From positions 1,054,001 to 1,118,000 of the forward strand of contig JACKJT010000002.1 of NCBI GenBank assembly GCA_020637795.1: a DNA stretch of 64,000 nucleotides, given 5' to 3'. A program made the translations under genes and the position numbers. The DNA comes from Hoeflea sp. (GTDB lineage Bacteria; Pseudomonadota; Alphaproteobacteria; Rhizobiales; Rhizobiaceae). The notes under the pieces were generated by a model. The model did not search any database and had not been told where the DNA came from. It saw nothing but the letters and a program-made list of their open reading frames with translations. Each line of letters opens with the position of its first letter. The stretch's first letter is position 1. Below, in pieces: positions 7,757-15,767 of the stretch.

Positions 7757-8991
7757 GGATTGCTCTTGGCGGCAGTGGCTGCGGTGCGGGTGTCGATGCG
7801 GGCGATCACCTCGAGATTGGTGTAGCGCGCCGCCACCTTCGAGGACACCTCGTCGAGTTCGACCATCACCTTGATCACCCGCGCATCGGTATTGGCCGCG
7901 GTGTCGTCCGACAGCAGTCCCTGGCGTCCGACGGTCAGGCCGATCGACTTGACCCGGCCCTGCAGGGTCTGGCCGATGGCGACCGCCGCCAGTTCCACCG
8001 GCTGGCCGATCCCGACATTGGCGATCCGGTCCTGGTAGACCTCGACCTCGGCCATCATGTGATCGATGTCGCCGATCTGCATGATGCCGTCATTGGGCGG
8101 ACGCTCGCCTGCATTGGCCATCGAATCCAGCACCACGCCGCTGATCGGGGCGAGAACCGCCGACCGGATCAGATCCTGCTCCGCCCGCGCCAGATCCGCC
8201 CTGGCGGCGTCGAGATTGCGCGCCGCGACGATGACATCCGGCTGCATGTCGGTGTCCTGGCCGGTAAACCGCGACAAAGTCGCCTCGGCCTTTTCAACCG
8301 CCAGATCCGCCTGGCGTTCGGCCGCGGCGAGCGAATCCAGCGACGCCTGAGTGATCACACCGCGTTCGAACAGGGCCTTGCCACGCTCGCGCTCGGCGGC
8401 GGCCTCGGTCCGCGAGCTCCGCGCCTGCTCAAGTGCTGCGCGGGCTTCGTCCCTTGAATTCTGCACCGAGGTCTTTGTCTGCACCAGCGCCGCTTCGCGC
8501 ACAGCGACATTGGCCCGCGCCAACAGCACCGCGCTTTCGAGCTGTGCCTGGTTGTCGAGCCGCGCCACCACCGCGCCCTTCTCAACCCGGTCGCCGATCT
8601 CCACCAGCACCTCGGCAATGCGGGCATCGCCCGCGCCATAGGGCGGCGCCACGATCGACACGTCGCCACGCGGCATCAGCCGCGCCAGACCGACGACATC
8701 GGTAACCTGCATGGTCGCCGCCATCTCCTTGGGCATTTCCATGTCGGGCGGAAGCGCAATCGGCGTGGCCGAACCGCCGCCAGGCTGCAGCCCGGTCAGC
8801 GCATAGAATTTCTGCAGGGCGGTCGGCTGGTAGTACATGCCGATCACCCCGCCCGAGAACATGAACACCGGGATAAGAAGCACCAGCAGATAGCGCATGT
8901 GGAACCGCAACCGCCGCCGGGGCGCTTGCTCGCCGGCGGTCTCATGCCGGACAATGTTGAGCGGCAGGTCGGTTTCGGGGGGAAGGGTCAT
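7753..8991 (-). CDS. Periplasmic membrane-fusion subunit, DevB/HlyD family
   Basis: A 412-residue adaptor with a cytoplasmic N-terminus, one span near residues 30-50, a split biotinyl-lipoyl-like domain (VLVEIGDRVEKGAVVARLD, later ISGVVLDSMANAGE), and a long alpha-helical hairpin (about residues 150-270) rich in Ala, Glu and Arg. It would link the inner-membrane ABC exporter to an outer-membrane channel. It is the first gene of the exporter operon. The upstream region 8992-9203 is shared with a divergent NUDIX gene and contains AT-rich promoter-like sequence around 9030-9055. Confidence 0.88.
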   Translation of the reverse strand: MTLPPETDLPLNIVRHETAGEQAPRRRLRFHMRYLLVLLIPVFMFSGGVIGMYYQPTALQKFYALTGLQPGGGSATPIALPPDMEMPKEMAATMQVTDVVGLARLMPRGDVSIVAPPYGAGDARIAEVLVEIGDRVEKGAVVARLDNQAQLESAVLLARANVAVREAALVQTKTSVQNSRDEARAALEQARSSRTEAAAERERGKALFERGVITQASLDSLAAAERQADLAVEKAEATLSRFTGQDTDMQPDVIVAARNLDAARADLARAEQDLIRSAVLAPISGVVLDSMANAGERPPNDGIMQIGDIDHMMAEVEVYQDRIANVGIGQPVELAAVAIGQTLQGRVKSIGLTVGRQGLLSDDTAANTDARVIKVMVELDEVSSKVAARYTNLEVIARIDTRTAATAAKSNP

Positions 8992-9203
8992 GGGTCAGTC
9001 CGATTCTCAAGTCCGGCGGAAGGTCGATTTAATACATGTTATATAATGCATATTTTTCGAAAGCCATGTCCCGACCATGAATTTGCAAGGGTATCGCTGG
9101 CGAACCTTTCCGCCGCAAAAGTATGACCCTTTTCCGGGGTTGCGGCGAGTGTAAAACTCCGCACATTACAAATCGCTGACACCGTGCCCGGAAAGGACCG
9201 CCA

Positions 9204-9656
9204 ATGACCGATCGGAACCAGACCGCCCGCACCGGGCCGGCGCTGGCGGTTTCCGTGGCGCTGGAGCGGGATGGAAAGTTCCTGCTGGTGCTGCGCGCCA
9301 ATCCGCCGGCACAGGACATGTATGCCTTCCCCGGTGGCCGGGTTGATCCCGGCGAGAGGCTGGAGGACGCCGCCTTGCGCGAACTCGAGGAGGAGACCGG
9401 CCTCAGGGCCTCCAATCCACGCGCTTTTGCAACCTTCGATCTCGGTTCCGACGAACCCGATGCACGCGTCTCCTCGCATTTTTTCCTGACCGTGTTCCTC
9501 GCTGATGATCCGGGTGGCGAGCCGCAGGCCCTCGATGACGCCAAGGCAATCGGCTGGTTTGCGCCCGGTGAGATCCGCTCCCTGCCCACCCCCGGCAGCA
9601 TGGTGATCTGCATGGACATGCTGGCGTCGGGCGAGCATCGGCTCAGAACCGAGTAA
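9204..9656 (+). CDS. NUDIX hydrolase
   Basis: A 150-residue enzyme with a complete Nudix box at residues 45-67: G45, E51, R59, E60, E63, E64, G66 in the segment GGRVDPGERLEDAALRE and following. Such proteins hydrolyse nucleoside diphosphates linked to another moiety using Mg2+. The substrate cannot be read from the sequence; the short ADP-ribose/NADH-like layout (box near residue 45, AFPGG before it) is common to several subfamilies. Divergent from the DevBCA operon; Shine-Dalgarno GGAAAGGA lies before the ATG. Confidence 0.9.
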   Translation: MTDRNQTARTGPALAVSVALERDGKFLLVLRANPPAQDMYAFPGGRVDPGERLEDAALRELEEETGLRASNPRAFATFDLGSDEPDARVSSHFFLTVFLADDPGGEPQALDDAKAIGWFAPGEIRSLPTPGSMVICMDMLASGEHRLRTE

Positions 9657-9794
9657 TGCTGTCGCAGTGATGCAAGCCAAACGGTTGCGGCTTGGCGCCG
9701 CAGACATGTTGCCTGTGAAGCGATTTCCGACTACGGCAAGCCCGATATCGTCACAGGCCAGGCATGGCCGACAGGACAACGGCGGAGCAGCCAG

Positions 9795-10703
9795 ATGAGC
9801 GGACCAATCACAATCCTCGATGGCGGCATGAGCCGCGAACTGACGCGGCTCGGCGCGCGGTTGGCACAGCCGGAATGGTCGGCACTGGCGCTGATGGAAA
9901 GTCCTGAAATCGTGCGCCAGGTGCATGCCGAGTTCATCGAGGCCGGTGCCGACGCCATCACCACCAACAGTTATGCGCTGGTCCCGTTCCACATCGGCGA
10001 GGACCGGTTTCGCTCCGATGGCGCGTCACTGATCGCCCTGTCGGGACAGCTGGCGCGACAGGCGGCCGACGCGCGCGACGATCGCAAGGTGCAGGTCTGC
10101 GGCTCCCTGCCGCCGATCTTCGGCTCCTACGAGCCGCAGAACTACGATCCTTCGCGGGTGCAGGACTATCTCCGGGTTCTGGTCGAAAACCTGGCGCCTC
10201 ATGCCGATGTCTGGCTTGGCGAAACCTTGAGCCTGATCGCCGAAGCCGAGGCGGTGCGCTCCGCGACCCAGGCCAGCGGCAAGCCGCTGTGGATCTCCTT
10301 CACCCTGAACGACAGGCCAGATGCGGCGAATTCCGAACCGGCATTGCGATCCGGTGAATCAGTGGCAGAGGCGGCCGGCTGGGCCGCGGAAAACGGCATT
10401 CAGGCGCTCTTGTTCAATTGCTCCAGGCCCGAAGCAATGGAGCCGGCGGTCCGCACCGCCGCAGCGGTTTTCCGCAGTCGTGGCGTCAGCACCCGGATTG
10501 GCGTCTACGCCAATGCGTTCGAGCAGCAGACCGACGAGGAAAAGGCCAACGAGGGGCTCTCCGGCATGCGGGCCGAGCTCGACGGAGATGGCTATCTCGG
10601 CTTTGCCCGCGCGTGGGTGGCTGCCGGCGCCACGCTCGTCGGCGGCTGTTGCGGCATCGGCGTCGAGCAGATCGGCCGGCTTGCCCGCGACCTCAAAGCC
10701 TGA
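9795..10703 (+). CDS. Homocysteine S-methyltransferase family protein
   Basis: A 302-residue TIM-barrel protein with the zinc/thiolate triad of the family: C209 in LLFNCSRPEAM and C285-C286 in LVGGCCGIG. The start ITILDGGMSRELTRLG is the usual first strand. Members move a methyl group from S-methylmethionine, betaine or a related donor to homocysteine to give methionine. The lack of a cobalamin domain excludes MetH; the donor is not decidable. No SAM riboswitch-like structure was seen in the 138 nt upstream. Confidence 0.88.
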   Translation: MSGPITILDGGMSRELTRLGARLAQPEWSALALMESPEIVRQVHAEFIEAGADAITTNSYALVPFHIGEDRFRSDGASLIALSGQLARQAADARDDRKVQVCGSLPPIFGSYEPQNYDPSRVQDYLRVLVENLAPHADVWLGETLSLIAEAEAVRSATQASGKPLWISFTLNDRPDAANSEPALRSGESVAEAAGWAAENGIQALLFNCSRPEAMEPAVRTAAAVFRSRGVSTRIGVYANAFEQQTDEEKANEGLSGMRAELDGDGYLGFARAWVAAGATLVGGCCGIGVEQIGRLARDLKA

Positions 10704-10787
10704 CCCCGCTCGGGCGCCTGCGCAAGTTCAAGCAAATGTGAGTCGGCTTGATTTGCGTCAAAGCCTCACATGCGAGATCATCCGCTC

Positions 10788-10916
10788 ATGAACAGGTTCG
10801 GTCCGCCCATATCCATTCGCCGCTGGCACGCACGGCTCTCCGGCATCATCAGCCTGGCGCTGGTTGGCTGCCTGTTTCTGGCGATTTCAGCGATGAGTGC
10901 GGCGGCGGCACCCTAA
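10788..10916 (+). CDS. Possible small exported or membrane peptide (42 aa)
   Basis: A 42-codon frame starting MNRFGPPISIRRWHARLSG, followed by a hydrophobic helix and ending SAMSAAAAP. It looks like an Arg-rich N-region plus one span with an AXA-like end, that is, a signal peptide with almost no mature part, or a one-span peptide. It lies alone in the 309-nt gap between the methyltransferase and the next gene. No strong Shine-Dalgarno is seen. It may equally be the relic of a longer secreted protein. Confidence 0.3.
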   Translation: MNRFGPPISIRRWHARLSGIISLALVGCLFLAISAMSAAAAP

Positions 10917-11012
10917 CCCTGCCATTGGACCGGTCGACGCTGCTCTGTCTCCATCATTCTGCGGCCATCGGTGGGATTTCATAAGGCCGTGTCTTGGTGT
11001 AAGGGAGCCGTC

Positions 11013-11438
11013 ATGATGCGCCGCCTGCTCCTGATCCTTGCCCTGCTCATGCCTCTGCCGCCGGCCTTTGGTCCGCAGCACGCTGTCGCGCAGGAAAATA
11101 ACGAGGCGGAAACCGCAGCCCCGAAGCTACCTCCGCCGCCCTATGAAGCAAGATTGCTGCGTCTGGCTGAAATCCTCGGCTCGATCCAGTATCTGCGCAA
11201 TCTGTGCAATTCCGAGGGCGAACCGGGCTGGCGCGAAAGCATGCAGGCGCTGCTCGACAGCGAGACCGTTGGAGAGCCGGATCGGCGCGCGCAGCTGACT
11301 GCCGGATACAACCGTGGGTTTCGCGCTTTCGCCTCGGTCTATACAACCTGCACCGCCTCCGCCCTTGTTGCGGAGGAGCGCTACCGTCACGAAGGTGCAA
11401 CACTTATTGCCGAAATTGTCGCCCGTTACGGAAATTGA
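11013..11438 (+). CDS. Exported TIGR02301-type conserved protein
   Basis: A 141-residue protein with a signal peptide (MMRRLLLILALLMPLPPAFG, predicted cleavage near HAVAQ) and a mature helical domain starting RLLRLAEILGSIQYLRNLC and containing WRESMQALLD and AGYNRGFRAFASVYTTC. These segments are characteristic of a small periplasmic family common in Rhizobiales. Two conserved cysteines may form a disulfide. The ATG at 11013 is preceded by AAGGGAG with 5-nt spacing; an upstream in-frame start adds non-signal residues and is less likely. Function unknown. Confidence 0.82.
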   Translation: MMRRLLLILALLMPLPPAFGPQHAVAQENNEAETAAPKLPPPPYEARLLRLAEILGSIQYLRNLCNSEGEPGWRESMQALLDSETVGEPDRRAQLTAGYNRGFRAFASVYTTCTASALVAEERYRHEGATLIAEIVARYGN

Positions 11439-11530
11439 CATTTTGTTAACCGATATCGTCTCTGCCCCGTGCCGAAACGCTGCAAGCCGTGCTAGGGTGT
11501 TAACGAGATAGTAAGTAAAAGTTGGTCCGC

Positions 11531-11800
11531 ATGACACATCCCACACCTCACACGCCCGATGAACTCGATGATCTGATCATCCAGGAAAAGCTCCAGGTTG
11601 CCCTCGAATTGCAGCATGACGCCTGGGCCGAGAGCACCGCCGACGGCATCGAGCCGGAGATCATCGCCGATGCGGCGATGATTACCGCCATCCGGGAAAC
11701 CGTCCGGGCTCTGGGTGAGGATCAGGCGGAAGCCCTGGTGGAATCGCTCAGGGGACGCATTCTGGCAGGCGAGTTTTCCCCCGAACGCATTCTTCAATAG
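11531..11800 (+). CDS. Conserved hypothetical cytoplasmic protein (89 aa)
   Basis: A short acidic, fully helical protein starting MTHPTPHTPDELDDLIIQEK and ending LAGEFSPERILQ. It has no cysteines, signal peptide or membrane span. It lies between two exported-protein genes in the same direction, 20 nt before the next start, so it is probably co-transcribed. The frame can start three codons earlier at a TTG (11522), but the ATG is preferred. No family recognised. Confidence 0.6.
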   Translation: MTHPTPHTPDELDDLIIQEKLQVALELQHDAWAESTADGIEPEIIADAAMITAIRETVRALGEDQAEALVESLRGRILAGEFSPERILQ

Positions 11801-11820
11801 GCTCATCTGCGGAGTACCAC

Positions 11821-12582
11821 GTGGCCGACAAGCGCAAGCGCCGAATTGCAACGGGCGGTCCGGGTGTGGGATCCGCCGCCATGGCCGCGCTGTTGATGAT
11901 CACTCTCGCCACGCCGGCACTGGCTCTGAGCGAACTCAAACCGGCGCAACCGCAGGCATCGGAAGTACAGCAAGGCCCTTCCCTGCCGCCACTCGACGAA
12001 CCGACCGTCGGCCCCGATGGCGGACTGCCTCTGCCAGATCCGATCATCCGCGAAACGCCCCAAACCCAGTCCGAAGAACCCGCTCCCGAGCCTCCGGTTG
12101 TCGAGGACGAGGGTCCGGTGGACATCATCACAGACCTCGCCCTGTTGCCCGAACCGGCACGGCGCATGCGTGAACTGATCCTTGCCGCTGCGGCCACCGG
12201 CGAGCCCGAAAAGCTCCGCGCGCTGCTTGGCACCGGCCCCAATGCGACACAACTGGCCTTTGGCGACATCGAAACCGATCCGGTCGCCTATCTCCGGTCT
12301 GTCTCCGGCGACGGCGAAGGCCTCGAAATCCTTGCGATCATCATCGATCTGCTCAACACCGGCTTCGTCCGCATCGATGCCGGCGAACCCGGCGAGACCT
12401 ATGTCTGGCCCTATTTCGCGGCCCTGCCGCTCGATGGCCTGACCGCGCCGCAAAGGGTCGAACTGCTGCGGCTGGTAACAGCCGGTGACGTCGAGGACAT
12501 GAAGGCCTACGGCGCCTACAATTTCTACCGGGTCGGGATCTCGCCCGATGGCGAGTGGCGCTTTTTCATGGCTGGCGACTGA
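11821..12582 (+). CDS. Exported hypothetical protein with Pro/Glu-rich linker
   Basis: A 253-residue protein with GTG start (GGAG upstream), a basic N-terminus (ADKRKRRIATGG), a hydrophobic segment near residues 18-35 ending TPALALS (signal peptide), and a Pro/Glu/Gln-rich stretch to about residue 95. A folded C-terminal domain follows, with ELILAAAATGEPEKLRALLG, YVWPYFAALPLDGLT and YNFYRVGISPDGEWRFFMAGD. The last part resembles a domain found in other Rhizobiales hypothetical exported proteins. The ETYVWPYFA and WRFFMAGD motifs are the best handles for a search. Function unknown. Confidence 0.75.
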   Translation: MADKRKRRIATGGPGVGSAAMAALLMITLATPALALSELKPAQPQASEVQQGPSLPPLDEPTVGPDGGLPLPDPIIRETPQTQSEEPAPEPPVVEDEGPVDIITDLALLPEPARRMRELILAAAATGEPEKLRALLGTGPNATQLAFGDIETDPVAYLRSVSGDGEGLEILAIIIDLLNTGFVRIDAGEPGETYVWPYFAALPLDGLTAPQRVELLRLVTAGDVEDMKAYGAYNFYRVGISPDGEWRFFMAGD

Positions 12583-12671
12583 TCCTTTCGCCCTTGCCGC
12601 TGGCCACGCGACCGCCTACCTATCCACCAGTCCCGAAGATCGTCCTGCCGAACAATCCGGAGTGCCGCACC

Positions 12672-13538
12672 GTGCCAGCCCTGATCCTTTCCGACCGGAC
12701 CGTCATACGAGTAAACGGCGCCGACGCTCAGCATTTCCTGCAGAACCTGATCACCGCGAACGTCGATGCGATCAAGCCCGGCGAGGCGAGCCCAGCGGCG
12801 CTGCTCACCCCGCAAGGCAAGATCCTGTTCGATTTCCTGATCTCGAAGTCGGGCGAGACCGCGTATGATTGCGATATACGTTCGGATCAGGCCGGGGATT
12901 TCATCCGCAGGCTGACGCTGTACAAGCTGCATGCCGCTGTCAGTTTCGAAACACTCTCGGACCAGCCGGTCATCGCAGGCTGGGAGGGCCAGGCTCCCGC
13001 CGGCGCGCTCCGCGACCTCCGCTTCCCACGCGAGGCCAACGTCTGGCGGCTGTATGGCGAGGGACCGGCGGTCGATGCCGACCGGGCGGCCTGGGACGCG
13101 GTCCGCATCGCGTGTGGCGTGGCTGAATCCGGCGCAGATTTCGCCCCGTCGGATGTGTTCCCGCACGACATCCTGATGGACAGGAATGGCGGCGTCGACT
13201 TCAGGAAAGGCTGCTATGTCGGCCAGGAGGTTGTCTCCCGCATGCAGCACCGCGGCACCGCCCGGCGCCGGGTGGCGGTGCTGACGGCGGAAACCGACCT
13301 GCCAGTCGCAAAGAACCCGGAAGCGGAGATCACCATCCTGGCGGGCGACAAGCCGGCAGGCAGCCTCGGCTCGGTTGCCGGCAAGGCGGGCCTTGCCATC
13401 GTGCGAACCGACCGGGTCGCCGATGCGCTGTCGCAGGGTGTTCAGCTGACGCTTGACGGCATTCCGGTCACATTGACCTTACCAGGCTGGACCGGTTTGT
13501 CCTTTAACAGCGGCGACGCAAACGCTTCGGACCACTGA
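12672..13538 (+). CDS. ygfZ: YgfZ/GcvT-like folate-binding protein
   Basis: A 288-residue tetrahydrofolate-binding protein that supports biogenesis or repair of certain Fe-S enzymes. The diagnostic motif KGCYVGQEVVSRMQHRG is present near residue 181, with the reactive cysteine in KGCY. The N-terminal VNGADAQHFLQNLITANV and ALLTPQGKILFDF segments also fit. The frame is open into the previous gene, but the GTG at 12672 (GGAG 9 nt upstream) gives the family N-terminus PALILSDRTVIRV. It leads a four-gene run with an HD hydrolase, a phosphatase and nadQ. Confidence 0.93.
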   Translation: MPALILSDRTVIRVNGADAQHFLQNLITANVDAIKPGEASPAALLTPQGKILFDFLISKSGETAYDCDIRSDQAGDFIRRLTLYKLHAAVSFETLSDQPVIAGWEGQAPAGALRDLRFPREANVWRLYGEGPAVDADRAAWDAVRIACGVAESGADFAPSDVFPHDILMDRNGGVDFRKGCYVGQEVVSRMQHRGTARRRVAVLTAETDLPVAKNPEAEITILAGDKPAGSLGSVAGKAGLAIVRTDRVADALSQGVQLTLDGIPVTLTLPGWTGLSFNSGDANASDH

Positions 13539-13541
13539 TCA

Positions 13542-14156
13542 ATGCCCGCAATCGAAAAAGCCCCGCGCGCCTGGCAGCGCATGCTCTCCGGCCGCAGACT
13601 CGACCTGCTCGATCCCTCGCCGCTGGATGTCGAGATATCCGACATCGCCCAGGGCCTGGCGCGGGTGGCGCGCTGGAACGGACAGACCCGCGGCGATCAC
13701 GCCTTCTCCGTGGCGCAGCACTCGCTGATGGTGGAAGCGATTGTCGGCCGGATTTCCGCAGCCTCGCCTGAGACCCTGCAGCTGGCACTGCTGCATGATG
13801 CGCCCGAATACGTCATCGGCGACATGATCTCGCCGTTCAAGTCGGTTGTCGGCGGCGGCTACAAGACGGTGGAAGCTCGGCTCGAGGCCGCCATCCACAT
13901 CCGTTTCGGGCTTCCCCCGGTCTTGCCAAAAAACATCAAGGCGTTGATCAAGCGGGCGGACCGGATCGCGGCCTATTTCGAGGCCACCGAACTCGCGGGA
14001 TTCGACGACAAGGAAGCCCGCGCCTTTTTCGGACCCCCGCGCGGGATCAGCCGGGACATGATAGACATATCCCCGCGCCCGGCAGCCGAGGTCGAGAAAA
14101 TCTTCCTTCGGCGCTTCGAGGCGATCGAGGCCCTGCGCCACCCCGGGAAAGGTTGA
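13542..14156 (+). CDS. HD-domain hydrolase, YfbR (5'-nucleotidase)-like
   Basis: A 204-residue HD-superfamily protein: His53 in RGDHAFSVAQH, His60, the HD pair H85-D86 in LLHDAPE, and a later Asp in RADRIAAYFE. Order and length fit the YfbR deoxyribonucleoside 5'-monophosphatase group. It starts 3 nt after the ygfZ stop. It probably hydrolyses nucleotides in the cytoplasm using a divalent metal; the exact substrate is inferred from the family only. Confidence 0.85.
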   Translation: MPAIEKAPRAWQRMLSGRRLDLLDPSPLDVEISDIAQGLARVARWNGQTRGDHAFSVAQHSLMVEAIVGRISAASPETLQLALLHDAPEYVIGDMISPFKSVVGGGYKTVEARLEAAIHIRFGLPPVLPKNIKALIKRADRIAAYFEATELAGFDDKEARAFFGPPRGISRDMIDISPRPAAEVEKIFLRRFEAIEALRHPGKG

Positions 14157-14159
14157 TCT

Positions 14160-14735
14160 TTGTCCTACATCGTCATCTGCCGCCTCAACCAGATCGCCGA
14201 ATCCGCCGTGCTGCATGGCGCGCGTGAGATGGTGAGCCTGCTGGCGGAAAACCAGGATTTCCACCGCCCCGCCGTCATCGACCACAACCGTCATCTCAAG
14301 CTCGGCCTCAACGACATCGCCGAAGCCCGGCCCGGACTGACCGAACCGGGCGAAGCCCATGTCGACCGGCTGATCCGCTTCGCGCAGGGCTGGGACCAGC
14401 GCGCACCTCTGGTCATCCATTGCTGGCTGGGGATCTCCCGGTCGCCTGCCGCAGCGCTGATCACCGCCTTGACCCTGGAGCCCGATCAGGACGAGATGGC
14501 GCTGGCCGAACGGTTGCGCGCCGCGTCGCCCTTCGTCACGCCCAATCCGCGGCTCGTCGAAATCGGCGACGGCATGCTGGGGCGCGGCGGACGGCTGGTC
14601 CGCGCCGTCAAGGCCATCGGCCGCGGCGCCGATGCGTTCGAGGGCGGCCGGATCTGCCTTGCGGTGCGTCCCGGCGACGAGGTGCCCGCCGCCACCCCGG
14701 ACCTGTCAGGCCGCCCGGACAGGCACAAGGGCTGA
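14160..14735 (+). CDS. Cysteine-dependent (tyrosine-type) phosphatase
   Basis: A 191-residue protein with the CX5R signature in VIHCWLGISRSPAAAL (nucleophile C88, R94). The N-terminus reads SYIVICRLNQIAESAV and a possible general-acid loop is near residues 52-60. The start is TTG at 14160, 3 nt after the previous stop; no ATG or GTG gives the family N-terminus. It sits between the HD protein and nadQ, as in other Rhizobiales. The substrate could be a protein, an inositol phosphate or a nucleotide. Confidence 0.83.
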   Translation: MSYIVICRLNQIAESAVLHGAREMVSLLAENQDFHRPAVIDHNRHLKLGLNDIAEARPGLTEPGEAHVDRLIRFAQGWDQRAPLVIHCWLGISRSPAAALITALTLEPDQDEMALAERLRAASPFVTPNPRLVEIGDGMLGRGGRLVRAVKAIGRGADAFEGGRICLAVRPGDEVPAATPDLSGRPDRHKG

Positions 14736-14757
14736 CCACGCCACGGAGCCAGATGCC

Positions 14758-15747
14758 ATGGAAGCTGACGACATCCCGCCCCTGCGCATTGGCCTGAACG
14801 CGGCAATCGTCGCCGTCACCAACCACACGCCAAGCATCCTGACGGTTCCCGCCTCGCCCGGGGACGGGCCGGCTGACGGGCTTCCCTTCGGCCCGTTCGA
14901 CCCGGTGCGCCACCGGACCTTCGAGGCCAGCCTGCGCGAAAGCGTCGAAAGCCAGACCGCGCTGCATCTGGGCTATGTCGAGCAGCTCTACACCTTCGGC
15001 GACCGCGGGCGGCAGATGCCCGTTGATGGAGCCGGCAGGGACGAGAGCCCGCACCTGGTGTCCGTCGGCTATCTGGCGCTGACCCGCGCCGATGCCGAAA
15101 ACCCCGAAGCCCTGCACGCCACCGGCGCCCGCTGGCGCGACTGGTATGAGCTGTTTCCCTGGGAGGACTGGCGCGACGGCCGGCCCAGGATGCTCGATAC
15201 GGCGATCCTGCCCCGGTTGCTGCCCTGGGCCGAAGAACCGGCCTTGCGGCCGCAGAGCCCGAGCCGCAAGGCCCGCATCCGGCTGGCTTTCGGACTGGGC
15301 GATTTCCCCTGGGACGAGGAACGTGTGCTCGAACGCTACGAGCTGTTGTACGAAGCAGGCCTGCTCTCCGAGGCCGTCGCCGACCAGCGTGTGACATCGA
15401 CCGGTCTGGCTTCGCCGCTGGGCCGCGCCATGCGCTTTGACCACCGCCGCATCGCCGCCACGGCGGTGCAAAGGCTCCGCGCCAAGATCAAGTACCGCCC
15501 GGTGATCTTCGAGATGATGCCGCCCGAGTTCACGCTGACCGAGCTGCAGACAACGGTAGAGGCGATTTCCGGCCGGCATCTGCACAAGCAGAATTTCCGC
15601 CGGCTGGTCGAAGGCGCCGAACTGGTTGAACCGACGGGCGCCTCAAGCTCCGCTACCGGCGGACGCCCCGCCGCCCTCTACCGCTTCCGCGCCAAGATCC
15701 TCGAAGAGCGCCCGGCGCCGGGGCTGAGACTGGGCGGGCGGGGATAG
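14758..15747 (+). CDS. nadQ: NadQ-type regulator of NAD synthesis (NUDIX-like domain plus winged helix, COG4111)
   Basis: A 329-residue protein with an N-terminal NUDIX-like fold (LRIGLNAAIVAVTN; a degenerate catalytic region ESVESQTALHLGYVEQLYTF lacking the REXXEE core) and a C-terminal winged-helix region (FTLTELQTTVEAISG, KQNFRRLVEGAELVEPTG). That architecture is NrtR-like, and the alphaproteobacterial version is called NadQ in regulon reconstructions. It probably senses an NAD-related ligand and represses nadABC, which lies in the same window with a perfect palindrome on its promoter. Its final ~30 codons recur as a relic at 17266-17368. The ATG has GGAG 10 nt upstream. Confidence 0.8.
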   Translation: MEADDIPPLRIGLNAAIVAVTNHTPSILTVPASPGDGPADGLPFGPFDPVRHRTFEASLRESVESQTALHLGYVEQLYTFGDRGRQMPVDGAGRDESPHLVSVGYLALTRADAENPEALHATGARWRDWYELFPWEDWRDGRPRMLDTAILPRLLPWAEEPALRPQSPSRKARIRLAFGLGDFPWDEERVLERYELLYEAGLLSEAVADQRVTSTGLASPLGRAMRFDHRRIAATAVQRLRAKIKYRPVIFEMMPPEFTLTELQTTVEAISGRHLHKQNFRRLVEGAELVEPTGASSSATGGRPAALYRFRAKILEERPAPGLRLGGRG

Positions 15748-15757
15748 AAAGCGGCAT
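15664..15757 (+). repeat. Direct repeat copy A (3' end of nadQ)
   Basis: This segment recurs in the same orientation at about 17266-17360. A 39-nt block (15681-15719) is identical to 17284-17322. A second 14-nt block, CTGGGCGGGCGGGG, and the trailing AGCGGCAT are also shared. The two copies bracket the arsR-permease pair. Confidence 0.85.
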
Positions 15758-15767
15758 CGGGTTCTTC

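Noticed and set aside
9657..9794. SAM riboswitch before the homocysteine methyltransferase gene
   Set aside because: No conserved riboswitch core or terminator-like expression platform is visible in 138 nt.
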